From assembly GCA_902522385.1 (NCBI GenBank), contig CABYVK010000004.1, positions 29,538 through 93,537 of the forward strand: a stretch of 64,000 nucleotides of DNA, read 5' to 3'. The DNA comes from an uncultured Pelagibacteraceae bacterium. GTDB taxonomy: Bacteria; Pseudomonadota; Alphaproteobacteria; Pelagibacterales; Pelagibacteraceae. The position numbers and the translations under genes are program-made. This document shows positions 40,706 through 49,915 of the stretch, one piece after another (position 1 is the stretch's first letter; every line of letters begins with the position of its first letter). Under the pieces are notes generated by a model. It worked only from the letters and a program-made list of their open reading frames with translations. It had not been told where the DNA came from and did no database searches.

Positions 40706-41836
40706 ATGTCATACAAACAATCAAATCCTAAACTTTCAGAAGTTTTTTGGTGTAATAATTGTTTAAACATGTCCACAAGACCAAGAATCAAATTTGATGA
40801 CAAGGGATGGTGTAACGCATGTCAGTGGATGGTAGAAAAAAAAACAATTGATTGGAAAAAAAAACAGCTGGAATTTAAGAAACTGTTAAAAAAATTTAAA
40901 TCTAAAGATGGTTATGATTGCATTGTGCCGGTAAGTGGAGGAAAAGATGGATCATCAATTTGTCATACATTAAAAACAAAATATGGAGTAAATCCTTTAG
41001 CGGTGACAGTAAGACCTCCAATAGAGCTTGGACTTGGAATTAAAAATTTACAAAATTTCGTCGCAAAAGGATTTGATCATATTCATATAACTCCAAATAG
41101 AAATGTAATGCAGCAACTTGACAAACTTGGATTTTTAAATCAAGGCTTTGCATATTTCGGTTGGTACGTAGCAATATTTACTGCTGTAACTAATTTAGCA
41201 TGTAGAATGGGAATCAATTTAATTATTTATGCAGAAGATGGAGAGATTGAATATGGAGGAAAAAGATATGCCGATAAAAAAATGCTTTTTGACGTAGAAC
41301 ACCAAACAAAAATATTTTTTGAAGGAGGTTATTATGATTATATAAAAAAAGTTAAAGCAAGCCCCTCAGAAAAATGTTTTTTTCTTTATCCACCCAAAAA
41401 AGCTTTGAAAAAATTAAAATATGTATTTTTTTCTCATTATCATTCATGGGATCCATATAAAAATTATTTGATTGCAAAAAAACATTGTGGCCTCAAGGAA
41501 TTAGAGCATACAAATCAAGGTACTTTTACAAATTTTGCTCAAAACGATCAATCATTATACTTGTTGCACTGTTACTTAATGTATTTGAAATTTGGATTCG
41601 GAAGAGCAACACAAGATGCGGGTATAGAGATAAGAAGAGGAGCCATGACTAGAGAGCAGGCAGTCAACTTAGTAAAACTTTACGATGGAAAATTTCCAGA
41701 AGAATATATTGATAGTTACATTAAATACTACAAAATAAATAAAAAAACTTTTTTTAATACTCTTAATAAATTTTGTAACAAGAATTTGTTTGAGTTTAAA
41801 AACAACAAATTTATTCCTAAATTTGAAATCAAATAA
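40706..41836 (+). CDS. N-acetyl sugar amidotransferase (WbpG-like), copy 2
   Basis: The 376-residue protein has an N-terminal zinc site (CNNCLNMSTRPR ... CNAC, about 16-39), the ATP PP-loop CIVPVSGGKDGSS (about 72-84) and the ending GIEIRRGAMTREQAV (about 312). It belongs to the same N-acetyl sugar amidotransferase family as the protein at 26922 but is clearly diverged. The first has CSGGKDSF in the PP-loop, this one VSGGKDGSS. It shares its last base with the HisH-like gene start. It probably amidates a different N-acetyl sugar, or a second position. Confidence 0.8.
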   Translation: MSYKQSNPKLSEVFWCNNCLNMSTRPRIKFDDKGWCNACQWMVEKKTIDWKKKQLEFKKLLKKFKSKDGYDCIVPVSGGKDGSSICHTLKTKYGVNPLAVTVRPPIELGLGIKNLQNFVAKGFDHIHITPNRNVMQQLDKLGFLNQGFAYFGWYVAIFTAVTNLACRMGINLIIYAEDGEIEYGGKRYADKKMLFDVEHQTKIFFEGGYYDYIKKVKASPSEKCFFLYPPKKALKKLKYVFFSHYHSWDPYKNYLIAKKHCGLKELEHTNQGTFTNFAQNDQSLYLLHCYLMYLKFGFGRATQDAGIEIRRGAMTREQAVNLVKLYDGKFPEEYIDSYIKYYKINKKTFFNTLNKFCNKNLFEFKNNKFIPKFEIK

Positions 41837-42450
41837 TGTTTAAAATTACAATAATAGATTATGAATCGGGTAATTTATATTCAATCAAGAACGCTATTGA
41901 GTTTTTAGGTTACAAAGCTGAAATAACTGATTCACCTAAAATTATATCAAAGTCTAAAATTTGTATTTTGCCTGGTGTTGGCGCCTTTGATGCATCAATT
42001 AAAATGATTAAAAAAAAAAAAATTTATGATTCAATTTGTGAGGTAGTAGAAAAAAAAAACAAAATATTAGGAATTTGCTTAGGAATGCAACTACTATGTA
42101 ATTCGTCCACAGAAAATAAGGTTACTAAAGGTTTTAATTTTGTAAATCTTAAAGTGGATAAATTTAAAAAAAAAAATAGATTTCAATTTCCTCATGTTGG
42201 TTTTAACAATATTTCAAATAATAAAAATATGAAAATGCTAAAATCATTACCAGAAGATCCAGATTTTTATTTTGATCACTCTCTTAGAATTTCAATGGCT
42301 AAAAATGTTGACCTAAACACATCTATTACTGATTACAGTGAGAAATTTATATCCTGCTTTGAAAAAGATAATATTTTTGGAACACAGTTCCATCCAGAAA
42401 AAAGTAAAACAAATGGTTTAAAACTTTTGTCTAATTTTATTAAATGTTGA
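41836..42450 (+). CDS. hisH: HisH-like glutamine amidotransferase, copy 2
   Basis: The 204-residue class I glutaminase has IIDYESGNLYSIKNA, LPGVGAFDASI (about 45), ILGICLGMQLL (about 78) with the nucleophilic Cys, and QFHPEKSKTNGLKLL (about 184). It resembles the copy at 28089 but differs throughout. Its start overlaps the amidotransferase stop by one base, and its end overlaps the HisF-like gene by 7, so all three are coupled. The function expected is ammonia delivery for acetamidino formation, not histidine synthesis, since no other his genes are here. Confidence 0.8.
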   Translation: MFKITIIDYESGNLYSIKNAIEFLGYKAEITDSPKIISKSKICILPGVGAFDASIKMIKKKKIYDSICEVVEKKNKILGICLGMQLLCNSSTENKVTKGFNFVNLKVDKFKKKNRFQFPHVGFNNISNNKNMKMLKSLPEDPDFYFDHSLRISMAKNVDLNTSITDYSEKFISCFEKDNIFGTQFHPEKSKTNGLKLLSNFIKC

Positions 42451-43217
42451 AAAAAAGATTAATTTTCACTCTTTTATATTGCGAAGGTTATTTTGTATTA
42501 AGCAGAAACTTTAATTTACAAAAAATTGGAAATTATCAATGGCTTATTAAAAACTATAATTTTAATGATATTTATAAATTTATAGATGAATTAATTGTAT
42601 TAAACATTAGTAGAGACAAGAGTTTAAAAATATTTAATGAATATTGTGATATACTTAAAAATATTTCAAAAAAGTGTTTCTTTCCAATTTCTGGCGGAGG
42701 TTGTGTGGAAAGTTTTGATATGGCAAAGAAAATATTTAATTCAGGATGCGAAAAAATTGTGCTCAATACAAATTTTATCGAAAATTTAAATCTAGTTAAA
42801 AAAGTAAAATCAAATTATGGAAAACAAAGTATTATTTGTTCTATTGATTATAAAAATGAAAAAAAAAAATATAATATATTTCATTTTAATGGTGAAAAAA
42901 AATATCATGAAAGTTTTGAAGAATATATTAAAAAAATTTCAAAATTTGGAGTTGGCGAAATAATGGTAAATTCTATAGATAGAGATGGAACAGGAAACGG
43001 GTTTGATCTTAATATATTAAATTTTGTACCGAAAAATTTTCAAACACCTATTATTTTTTCAGGTGGAGCCGGACATGGTAGCCATTTTATAGACGCCCTA
43101 GAAGATAGTAGAGTAAATGCAGTTTCTACTGCTAACCTTTTAAATTTTATCGGAAATGGTTTAGAAATATCAAGAAAAAAAGTAGAGAAAAAAATTAAAC
43201 TACCAATTTGGCTTTAA
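42444..43217 (+). CDS. hisF: HisF-like cyclase-fold protein, copy 2
   Basis: The 257-residue TIM barrel has PISGGGCVESFDM (about 76), CSIDYKNE (about 131) and IIFSGGAGHGSH (about 203). The N-terminal strand reads RLIFTLLYCEG where true HisF has IIPCLDV, so the catalytic Asp11 is Leu here as well, although the two copies differ otherwise. It should act as a partner of the HisH-like protein in channelling ammonia. Its TAA overlaps the next ATG (TAATG). Confidence 0.75.
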   Translation: MLKKRLIFTLLYCEGYFVLSRNFNLQKIGNYQWLIKNYNFNDIYKFIDELIVLNISRDKSLKIFNEYCDILKNISKKCFFPISGGGCVESFDMAKKIFNSGCEKIVLNTNFIENLNLVKKVKSNYGKQSIICSIDYKNEKKKYNIFHFNGEKKYHESFEEYIKKISKFGVGEIMVNSIDRDGTGNGFDLNILNFVPKNFQTPIIFSGGAGHGSHFIDALEDSRVNAVSTANLLNFIGNGLEISRKKVEKKIKLPIWL

Positions 43218-44230
43218 TGAAAGTTTTTTATAGTAAAAAAAATTTAGGCGACTTTGCTAAAATAAAAAAAACGCTACAAAATAAAAATTCAAGCCTTTTA
43301 AAAGAAGTAAAAGAAATTAATAAATTTTATTTAAAACAAATTAAAAGAAAAAAATGTAAAAATTGTAACCGAACAATTAAAAATGTATCTTTCCAATCTT
43401 TTGGTGTCTCTTATTCACTTTGTAAAACTTGTAATCATATTAATGGGATGAATGAAGACACAAATAAATTTTTAAAATATTTATATTATACAAATAAAGA
43501 GGATGAACACATAAATTATTCAAAGAGATATTTGGAAGATTTTGATATTAAGGTTAAAAATATATATTTACCAAAAGCCAAATTTTTAAAGAAAGTAATT
43601 AAAAAAAGAAATGTAAAAATTTTAGATTTAGGATGTGGGGCAGGTCATTTTTTAAAAGCTTGTGAGAAACTGAATATGAATGGTATGGGATTTGACTCCA
43701 ATAAAACATTAGTCAATCTTGCAAAAAAAAAATTACGAAAAAATAAAGCAAAATTTTCAAAATTAGAGAATTTGCGCGATATTGTTTTAAATAATGGGGG
43801 TGATTGTATTTCTTTAATATCAGTTCTTGAGCATATCCAAAATCCATCAGAGTTTTTTGAAATTTTCAAAAAATCAAATTTTAAATATCTTTATATTTCA
43901 ATACCTCTTTTTAGTTTTACGTCTTTGATCGAGCATGCGTTCAACAACATATTTCCCAGAAGCTTATATGGGCCACATACTCATATGTATACGAAAGAAT
44001 CCATTTATTATATTTGTAAAAAAAATAAATTAAAAATTGTTGGTGAATGGTGGTTTGGCTCTGATTTTAGTGATCTTGCTAGATCTTTAATTTTAAGTTC
44101 AAAATCTAAAAATAACACAGATTTTAAAAAATTATTTGACAAATACTTTTATAATAACGTAGACAAACTGCAGTCGGTTCTAGATAAAGAAAAAATGTCA
44201 TCAGATCTTCAATTAATTATTAAGAAATAA
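43217..44230 (+). CDS. Zinc-ribbon class I SAM methyltransferase
   Basis: The ATG at 43217 (TAATG overlap) is preferred to the TTG at 43208. The 337-residue protein has an N-terminal four-cysteine zinc site (CKNCNRTIKN ... LCKTC, about 46-74) and a methyltransferase core with ILDLGCGAGHFLKAC (about 135). GFDSNKTLVNLAKK, SVLEHIQNPSEFF and GPHTHMYTKESI follow. The zinc-plus-SAM layout resembles sugar C-methyltransferases (TylC3/NovU-like) and related enzymes. Immediately after the amidotransferase trio, it may methylate the same sugar, for example at the amidino nitrogen or a ring carbon. That is inference. Confidence 0.7.
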   Translation: MKVFYSKKNLGDFAKIKKTLQNKNSSLLKEVKEINKFYLKQIKRKKCKNCNRTIKNVSFQSFGVSYSLCKTCNHINGMNEDTNKFLKYLYYTNKEDEHINYSKRYLEDFDIKVKNIYLPKAKFLKKVIKKRNVKILDLGCGAGHFLKACEKLNMNGMGFDSNKTLVNLAKKKLRKNKAKFSKLENLRDIVLNNGGDCISLISVLEHIQNPSEFFEIFKKSNFKYLYISIPLFSFTSLIEHAFNNIFPRSLYGPHTHMYTKESIYYICKKNKLKIVGEWWFGSDFSDLARSLILSSKSKNNTDFKKLFDKYFYNNVDKLQSVLDKEKMSSDLQLIIKK

Positions 44231-44233
44231 AAA

Positions 44234-45628
44234 GTGTTAAAATCAAAAAATATCAAAGTTTGTATCTTGCAAACATCAATTTATTTTGGAAATGAGAAGT
44301 CAATCTTTTTATTAGAAAATGAATTAAAAAAAAAATTTTCTGAAATTAAGTATGTATTATTTTCAAATAAAGTATTTGAAAATTATAAAAAAATTTTCAC
44401 AAAAAAAAAAATATATAAATATTTTCCATCCACCTTTCCAGCATTTAGAGAAAAGTTTAAAAATGATGACGAATTTAAAAATAGGTCGATATTTTGGTGC
44501 TATTCATGGAATGATATAAAAAAACAAATTTCTGACGCAGATATAGTTATAGCAGGATCAAATAGAAATAATGAATTATTAGTAAAGTTCTGTAAAGAAA
44601 ATTCAATTTTTTTAGTTATCCAAAAAAATCCCGCCTCTCTAGATCCCGATACAAATATTTTGCCAGATTTATACTTGTTAAATAATAAAGATTTTTATAA
44701 TAGATTAATAAAATTTAAATATTTTTCAAAATCTGATTATAAAAAAAAAATTAAAGTTACTGGATCTCTTCAGTATTTATATTTATTAAGGTCCAAGAAA
44801 TTAAATCCAAATTATTTTTACAAAAAATATAAATTAAAAAAAACAAAAAAAATAATTATTTTTTTTGGAGAAGGTCCACAATTTTTTGATGATAAATATC
44901 TTAAAAGTATGAAAGAAATAAAAAATATATTCAAAAAAAGTAATTTTCAATTACTATACAAACCACACCCAAGCGAATATGCAAATAGAAAAAATATTCA
45001 TAAAAGAGATATTCATAAACTAAGTTTCAAGAAAGATTTGCCTATTTGCTCAGAGGAAGATTATCCAACCGCACTTAAACTTTCATCTGGTGGAATGTCT
45101 TTTCTTGGTTCAATAAGCTATGAACTTAATCTTTTTAAAAAACCAATTATATATGTAGATAGATTAAGATGGTATTACGAGGAAGCGAATCAATGGTCTA
45201 CAAAAAATTTAAAATACATTCCAAAAACTAGCACAAACTACAATACAAAATTGAATTTACATTCTTTTAAAGAAATACTAAAGGACGGAAAGCATAATCA
45301 ATTAAAAAAAGAAACTATTTGGTATTCACAATCCCCTTCCGAAATGTATAAAGCTTTTTTTGGTCTCGACACTAGTATCGAAAATCTGGGCTCAACATTA
45401 AATTATCTAAATAAAATTAATTTTTCGGAAAAAAAAATATTTAGATTGTGTCAAAAAGTAGGTCACATTAATGGCAATTTAGACAAAAAAATTGTCGATT
45501 TAATTGAAAAAAATTACATTAATTATAAAGATAATATTAGTATTAAATTGTTAAGATTTTTATTCTTTAAATTTTACTTTTTGTTAAGAAGTTTATTCAT
45601 TGGATTAAAAAGAAGGATCAATACCTAA
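44234..45628 (+). CDS. Unrecognised surface-glycan protein with KPHP motif (GT-B-like)
   Basis: The GTG-started 464-residue protein lacks a firm family. Strand IIIFFGEGPQFFDD (about 211) and LLYKPHPSEYANR (about 238), followed by GGMSFLGSISYELNLFKKPIIYVDR (about 286-310), match the donor-binding half of GT-B capsule or CDP-glycerol-type transferases. In those the K-P-H-P motif precedes a serine- and glycine-rich loop. The C-terminal 30 residues contain a hydrophobic patch (LLRFLFFKFYFLLRSLFIGL) that could bind the membrane. It closes the first segment of the block; a 167-base gap follows. Confidence 0.55.
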   Translation: MLKSKNIKVCILQTSIYFGNEKSIFLLENELKKKFSEIKYVLFSNKVFENYKKIFTKKKIYKYFPSTFPAFREKFKNDDEFKNRSIFWCYSWNDIKKQISDADIVIAGSNRNNELLVKFCKENSIFLVIQKNPASLDPDTNILPDLYLLNNKDFYNRLIKFKYFSKSDYKKKIKVTGSLQYLYLLRSKKLNPNYFYKKYKLKKTKKIIIFFGEGPQFFDDKYLKSMKEIKNIFKKSNFQLLYKPHPSEYANRKNIHKRDIHKLSFKKDLPICSEEDYPTALKLSSGGMSFLGSISYELNLFKKPIIYVDRLRWYYEEANQWSTKNLKYIPKTSTNYNTKLNLHSFKEILKDGKHNQLKKETIWYSQSPSEMYKAFFGLDTSIENLGSTLNYLNKINFSEKKIFRLCQKVGHINGNLDKKIVDLIEKNYINYKDNISIKLLRFLFFKFYFLLRSLFIGLKRRINT

Positions 45629-45717
45629 AATGAAATATTTTAAAATTAAACAATGATTTTTATAGGACATTCACTATCATCATTGTCTATGTGTAATAAA
45701 TTTGTAAAATTAAACAA

Positions 45718-45742
45718 GAAAAATTGATTCGATCAATTCTTC
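45718..45742. repeat. Imperfect palindrome in the intergenic gap
   Basis: GAAAAATTGATTCGATCAATTCTTC can fold into an 11-base stem (one mismatch) with a TCG loop. No T-run follows on either strand close enough for an intrinsic terminator. It lies about 54 bases upstream of the PseF-like start and might be an operator or RNA hairpin. Confidence 0.35.
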
Positions 45743-45795
45743 AAATGATTAAAACACAAAAAAATTTTATAAGCGAAAATTAAGTAACTAATATT

Positions 45796-46497
45796 ATGAA
45801 TAAAAAAACACTAGCAATAATACCTGCAAGACATGGAAGCAAAAGAATTAAAAATAAAAATATAAAAATTTTTTTTGGAAAGCCTATAATATATTACGCT
45901 ATCAAGAGTGCAATTAAATCCAAAGTTTTTAGTGACGTAATTGTAAGCACAGATTCAAAAAAAATTGCAAAAATTTCTAACAAATTTGGTGCAGAAACGC
46001 CATTTTTAAGGTCAAAAAAACTTTCTAATGACAACACAAATACTATCTCTGTAATAATCGATGCAATTAACCAAATGGAAAAAATTGGAAAAAAATATGA
46101 AATTGTTTGTTGTATTTATCCTGCAAATCCATTTTTAAGTTCAAAAAATTTAGTTAAAGCATTTAATATAATCAAAAAAGAAAAAAATATTGATTATGTA
46201 TTAACAGGAATTGCTTATCAGCATCCTATAGAAAGATCATTCAAAATAAGAAAAAATAAAATAGTCTCATTACAACAAAGCAAAATAAATTTGAGAACAC
46301 AAGATTTAAATGACAGCTTTCATGATGGTGCTCAATTTTATTTTGGAAGAACAAATAAATGGAAAAGTAGAAAACCTATAATTTCGAAAAATTCAAAAAT
46401 TATCATTTTAGATCAGCTAAAGAGTCAAGATATTGACTACCCAAGTGATTTTGAGATAGCCAAAATAAAATTTAGAAAACTAAAAAATTTAAATTAA
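45796..46497 (+). CDS. pseF: Pseudaminic acid cytidylyltransferase (PseF)
   Basis: The 233-residue NeuA-like enzyme opens with LAIIPARHGSKRIKNKNIKIF (CTP-binding) and carries the PseF-specific pattern NLRTQDLNDSFHDGAQFYFGR (about 174-194). YPANPFLSSKN (about 114) and DIDYPSDFEIAK (about 214) complete it. PseF transfers CMP to pseudaminic acid. PseC lies at 17899 and a PseI-type synthase at 62821, so the branch is scattered through the window. It starts 167 bases after the previous gene, likely at its own promoter. Confidence 0.75.
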   Translation: MNKKTLAIIPARHGSKRIKNKNIKIFFGKPIIYYAIKSAIKSKVFSDVIVSTDSKKIAKISNKFGAETPFLRSKKLSNDNTNTISVIIDAINQMEKIGKKYEIVCCIYPANPFLSSKNLVKAFNIIKKEKNIDYVLTGIAYQHPIERSFKIRKNKIVSLQQSKINLRTQDLNDSFHDGAQFYFGRTNKWKSRKPIISKNSKIIILDQLKSQDIDYPSDFEIAKIKFRKLKNLN

Positions 46498-46521
46498 AAC
46501 ATATAAACAAACAATATATTT

Positions 46522-47493
46522 ATGAATATTTTAGTTACAGGTGGAGCGGGCTATATTGGAAGCAAAGTATCAATAGATCTTCTTGAAAAAGGGCATAATG
46601 TTTTTATTTTAGACAATTTATCTAAAGGAAAAAAAAAATTAATACCCAAAAAATCTGTTTTTTTTAAATTGGATATTTCAAACAACAAAAAAATATCAAA
46701 TTTAATTAAAAAACATAATATTGAAGTGGTATATCATTTTGCAGCTTTTATATCAGTTCCGGAATCTCTTAAAAAGCCGAAATTGTATCTAATAAATAAT
46801 TATTACAAATCCAAAATTTTTATCAATAATTGTATAAAAAATAATGTGAAGTATTTTATTTTTTCATCCACAGCTGCAGTTTATGAAAATCCAAAAAAAA
46901 TTATAAAAATTAATGAAAATTTTAAAAGAAATCCGAAAAATCCGTATGGTTTATCTAAATTACTTGTAGAGAATTATATACAGAGCTTACAAACAAATAT
47001 GAAATTTTGTATTTTAAGATATTTTAATGTCGCTGGAGCTGATAAAAAATTAAGGACGGGTCAATTAGGCAATAACTCAAACTTATTTAATAATTTATCT
47101 AATGCTATACTTTATAAAAATAAAGTATTTGAAATTTATGGAAAAAATTATTTAACAAAAGATGGGACTGCTGTTAGAGATTTTATACATTTAGAGGATT
47201 TATCAAATATACATATTAAATGTTTGTCATTTCTCAAAAATAAATTAAAGAGGAATTTAATACTAAATTGTGGATATGGTGAAGGTTATTCAGTTTATGA
47301 TATTGTTTCAATTGTAAAAAAAAGATATAAGTTAGACTTTGTATATAAAAAAAAAAGACCAGGAGATCTTCCATTTATTGTTGCTAATTGTAAAAAATTA
47401 CAAGAAAAATTGAATTGGAAACCAAAATTTAATTCTATAGAAAAAATAGTTGACTCATCAGTTAGATGGGGAAAAAAGCAAAAACATTATTAA
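46522..47493 (+). CDS. galE: UDP-glucose 4-epimerase-like SDR
   Basis: The 323-residue protein has GGAGYIGSKVSIDL (about 7), DNLSKGKKKL, HFAAFISVPESLKKP (about 73), active-site STAAVYENP (about 116) and YGLSK (about 141). GTAVRDFIHLEDLSNIH (about 213) and a C-terminal KRPGDLPFIVANCKKL follow. This order is that of GalE, which interconverts UDP-glucose and UDP-galactose or the N-acetyl forms. It is 24 bases after PseF. A slightly truncated C terminus relative to E. coli GalE (338) is within family range. Confidence 0.8.
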   Translation: MNILVTGGAGYIGSKVSIDLLEKGHNVFILDNLSKGKKKLIPKKSVFFKLDISNNKKISNLIKKHNIEVVYHFAAFISVPESLKKPKLYLINNYYKSKIFINNCIKNNVKYFIFSSTAAVYENPKKIIKINENFKRNPKNPYGLSKLLVENYIQSLQTNMKFCILRYFNVAGADKKLRTGQLGNNSNLFNNLSNAILYKNKVFEIYGKNYLTKDGTAVRDFIHLEDLSNIHIKCLSFLKNKLKRNLILNCGYGEGYSVYDIVSIVKKRYKLDFVYKKKRPGDLPFIVANCKKLQEKLNWKPKFNSIEKIVDSSVRWGKKQKHY

Positions 47494-47590
47494 AAGGTCA
47501 AATTAATATAAATTTTGATATTATAAAAAATATATGTAAAAAAGCTAATTTAGTCTTTTAATTAATTGATTTTTGGTTATACATCACATC

Positions 47591-48538
47591 ATGAAAAAAA
47601 TTGTTATAACAGGTGGCTCAGGTTTTATAGGTGGTCATATAGTGGAATTTCTTTTAGATAAAAACTTTAAAGTAGATGTTATTGATTTATGGGAGTCCCC
47701 CGAAATCAAAAATTTTAAAAAAAAATATAATTCAATCAAATTTCATAAATTTAATTTTCTTAATTTTGAAAAGTTTAGAAAAGTTTTAAGAAATAAGGAT
47801 GCACTCATTCATATGGCTGCAATACTTGGAACCTCAGAAACCATTACAACTTATGATGTAGAAGATGTAGTAAGAACAAATGTTTTAGGTACAACAAAAG
47901 TTCTAAAACTTTGTAATGAATTAAAAATTAAAAAAGTTCTAATACCAACTACACCTGATGTGTCGTGGTTAAATCCATATAAAATTACAAAACAAGCAAT
48001 CGAGAGACTTGCTCAACTATTTAATAAAGAATATAATTTAAATGTTAGATGTTTAAAACTTGGAAATATATATGGTTCTCGTGAAAGATGGTTAGAGGCA
48101 AATAAAACAGACATAAAGGCACCATTTAATTATCAAAAAATAATTCCATCTTTCATCATGGATCATCTAAATAAAAAACCAATCACAATTTATGGTGATG
48201 GAAAGCAAAAATCAGAATATATATTTATTGATGATGTTGTTATGTCATTTTATTTATCATTAAAAACAAAAAAAAGATTCGGAACAGAAGTAATACATGT
48301 TGGAAGAGGAAAAAATAACTCAGTTGTAGACATTATTAACGCACTTGAGAAGGCTTGGGGCATTAAATTTAAAAAGAAATTTGTAAAAATGAGACCTGGA
48401 GAACATAAAATTCAAATTAAATTAAACCCAAAACCATTAAAAAAATATTTGAATTATTCTTTACAATGGAATTTAGTTGAAGGATTAAAAAAAACTATTC
48501 CATATTATTTACAACAGTATAAAATTTCAAAAAAGTGA
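47591..48538 (+). CDS. Extended SDR NAD-dependent epimerase/dehydratase
   Basis: ATG 47591 is chosen over the TTG at 47573. The 315-residue protein has ITGGSGFIGGH (about 6), MAAILGTSETITTYDVEDV and NPYKITKQAIERL (about 136), with PTTPDVSWLNPYKITK supplying the Tyr/Lys pair. IYGDGKQKSEYIFIDDVV (about 197) and a RPGEHKIQIKLN tail follow. It is a nucleotide-sugar epimerase, dehydratase or reductase of undetermined specificity. The stop overlaps the GTG start of the deacetylase-like gene (GTGA), so the two are coupled. Confidence 0.75.
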   Translation: MKKIVITGGSGFIGGHIVEFLLDKNFKVDVIDLWESPEIKNFKKKYNSIKFHKFNFLNFEKFRKVLRNKDALIHMAAILGTSETITTYDVEDVVRTNVLGTTKVLKLCNELKIKKVLIPTTPDVSWLNPYKITKQAIERLAQLFNKEYNLNVRCLKLGNIYGSRERWLEANKTDIKAPFNYQKIIPSFIMDHLNKKPITIYGDGKQKSEYIFIDDVVMSFYLSLKTKKRFGTEVIHVGRGKNNSVVDIINALEKAWGIKFKKKFVKMRPGEHKIQIKLNPKPLKKYLNYSLQWNLVEGLKKTIPYYLQQYKISKK

Positions 48539-49278
48539 AAAAAAATAATCCATTAGTTCTTAGAATGGATGATGTTGGTGCAAGTTCTAAAAAATTTAAT
48601 ATATACTCTAAATCAAGAATAGGAAATTTTTTATTTTTAAAAAGAATTAAACCTTTTAAAGCTTGGGGTCCATACGATGAAATTTCAGCTGAAAAATGGA
48701 AAAAAATAATTGACCTTTTGAATCTTTATAATTTTAAATTAACTATTGCAGTAACAGCTACCTGGGTTGATGAAAAAAATAATCTTATACCTTTTCCAGA
48801 AAAATTTCCCGGACAAGCAAATGTATTAAAGGACGCTTTTAAAAATAAAATAATTGAAATAGCAAACCATGGGTTGACACATTGCGTTGTAGGAAAACAT
48901 CTTCCTAGATATTTTACATCTGTAAGGAAATATCATAGAGAATTTTGGGATTGGATACCACATGATACACACAGAATACATCTAGAGAAATCAAGTAAAA
49001 TTTTAAATGAATGGTTAGAAAATAAAATTGATATTTTTGTTCCTCCAGGAAATGTTTATTCGGAACAAACCATCGGTGCTTTAAATGAATTGAATTTTAC
49101 AGGGATAAATTCATCAAAAAAACTAGATTGTAGTTATAAAAATTTGAAATTTATAGATGAAAAAAATGTGTTTGCATTTCATGATAAAGAAATTTCATTA
49201 TTTGGTATAGATTGGTTTGAAACCCAATTAAAAAAATTTAAAACAACCTATACTGCAAGTTTTTTAAAAGAATTATAA
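48535..49278 (+). CDS. Polysaccharide deacetylase-like protein
   Basis: The GTG-started 247-residue protein shows LVLRMDDVGASSKK near the N terminus, with the paired acidic residues of NodB-type metal sites. EIANHGLTHCVVG (about 110) supplies the H-x3-H-like metal ligands, and VPPGNVYSEQTIGAL (about 170) resembles the RxPxG loop. These enzymes remove N-acetyl or O-acyl groups from glycans or free sugars using a zinc or similar metal. No signal peptide is seen, so it would act in the cytosol on a precursor. It is GTGA-coupled to the preceding SDR and directly abuts the methyltransferase gene. Confidence 0.65.
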   Translation: MKKNNPLVLRMDDVGASSKKFNIYSKSRIGNFLFLKRIKPFKAWGPYDEISAEKWKKIIDLLNLYNFKLTIAVTATWVDEKNNLIPFPEKFPGQANVLKDAFKNKIIEIANHGLTHCVVGKHLPRYFTSVRKYHREFWDWIPHDTHRIHLEKSSKILNEWLENKIDIFVPPGNVYSEQTIGALNELNFTGINSSKKLDCSYKNLKFIDEKNVFAFHDKEISLFGIDWFETQLKKFKTTYTASFLKEL

Positions 49279-49914
49279 ATGGATAGTTTTCGTAGACAAA
49301 AAATTGATAAATTAATTTTAATGAATATTAAGTTTATTAATGGCGAAATATTGGATATTGGAGGTACAAATAATACAAAAGAAATTTTAAAATCTTTTTT
49401 ACCCAATAAAACTAATATAAAAATATTAAATAAAAATAAGAATTATCAAGCAGATATTTTAGCAGACTTTGACTATTATAATAATTTTAAAAAAAAATAT
49501 GACACTCTTCTGTCTTTTGAATTGCTAGAATACTTAGAATACCCTAAAGATTTTTTTAATAAGGCATATAAATTGTTAAAACCAAAAGGTCATATTATCT
49601 TGTCAATTCCATTTTTAAACCCAATACATGGAGATAAATTAGATAACTACAGAATAACTAAAAAAAAATTAATTGAAATTATTAAAAGAGAAAAATTCAA
49701 AATTATAAAATTTCAAAATGTTGGTTCTGTAGGTACAGTGATAAATGATATAATAAGAGCTAGCTGTGGATATGCTTCAAAATCTAAAAAAGGAAAAATA
49801 TCGATAGTTATATTATTTATGTTTAAATGGTTTTTTAGATTATTAGATTATTTAACAATTTATCAATCAGAATTTATAAATTCAGGCTACTTTATAATTT
49901 TAAGAAAAAAATAA
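49279..49914 (+). CDS. Class I SAM-dependent methyltransferase
   Basis: The 211-residue protein has GEILDIGGTNNTKEIL (about 22, a loose motif I), ADILADFDYY, and LSFELLEYLEYPKDFFNKA (about 76) leading into LKPKGHIILSIPF (about 99), typical of Methyltransf_11. The C-terminal third is hydrophobic (VILFMFKWFFRLLDYL), perhaps a membrane-associated helix. It starts immediately after the deacetylase stop and ends one base before the next gene. Substrate unknown; membrane proximity suggests a lipid-linked sugar. Confidence 0.65.
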   Translation: MDSFRRQKIDKLILMNIKFINGEILDIGGTNNTKEILKSFLPNKTNIKILNKNKNYQADILADFDYYNNFKKKYDTLLSFELLEYLEYPKDFFNKAYKLLKPKGHIILSIPFLNPIHGDKLDNYRITKKKLIEIIKREKFKIIKFQNVGSVGTVINDIIRASCGYASKSKKGKISIVILFMFKWFFRLLDYLTIYQSEFINSGYFIILRKK

Positions 49915-49915
49915 A

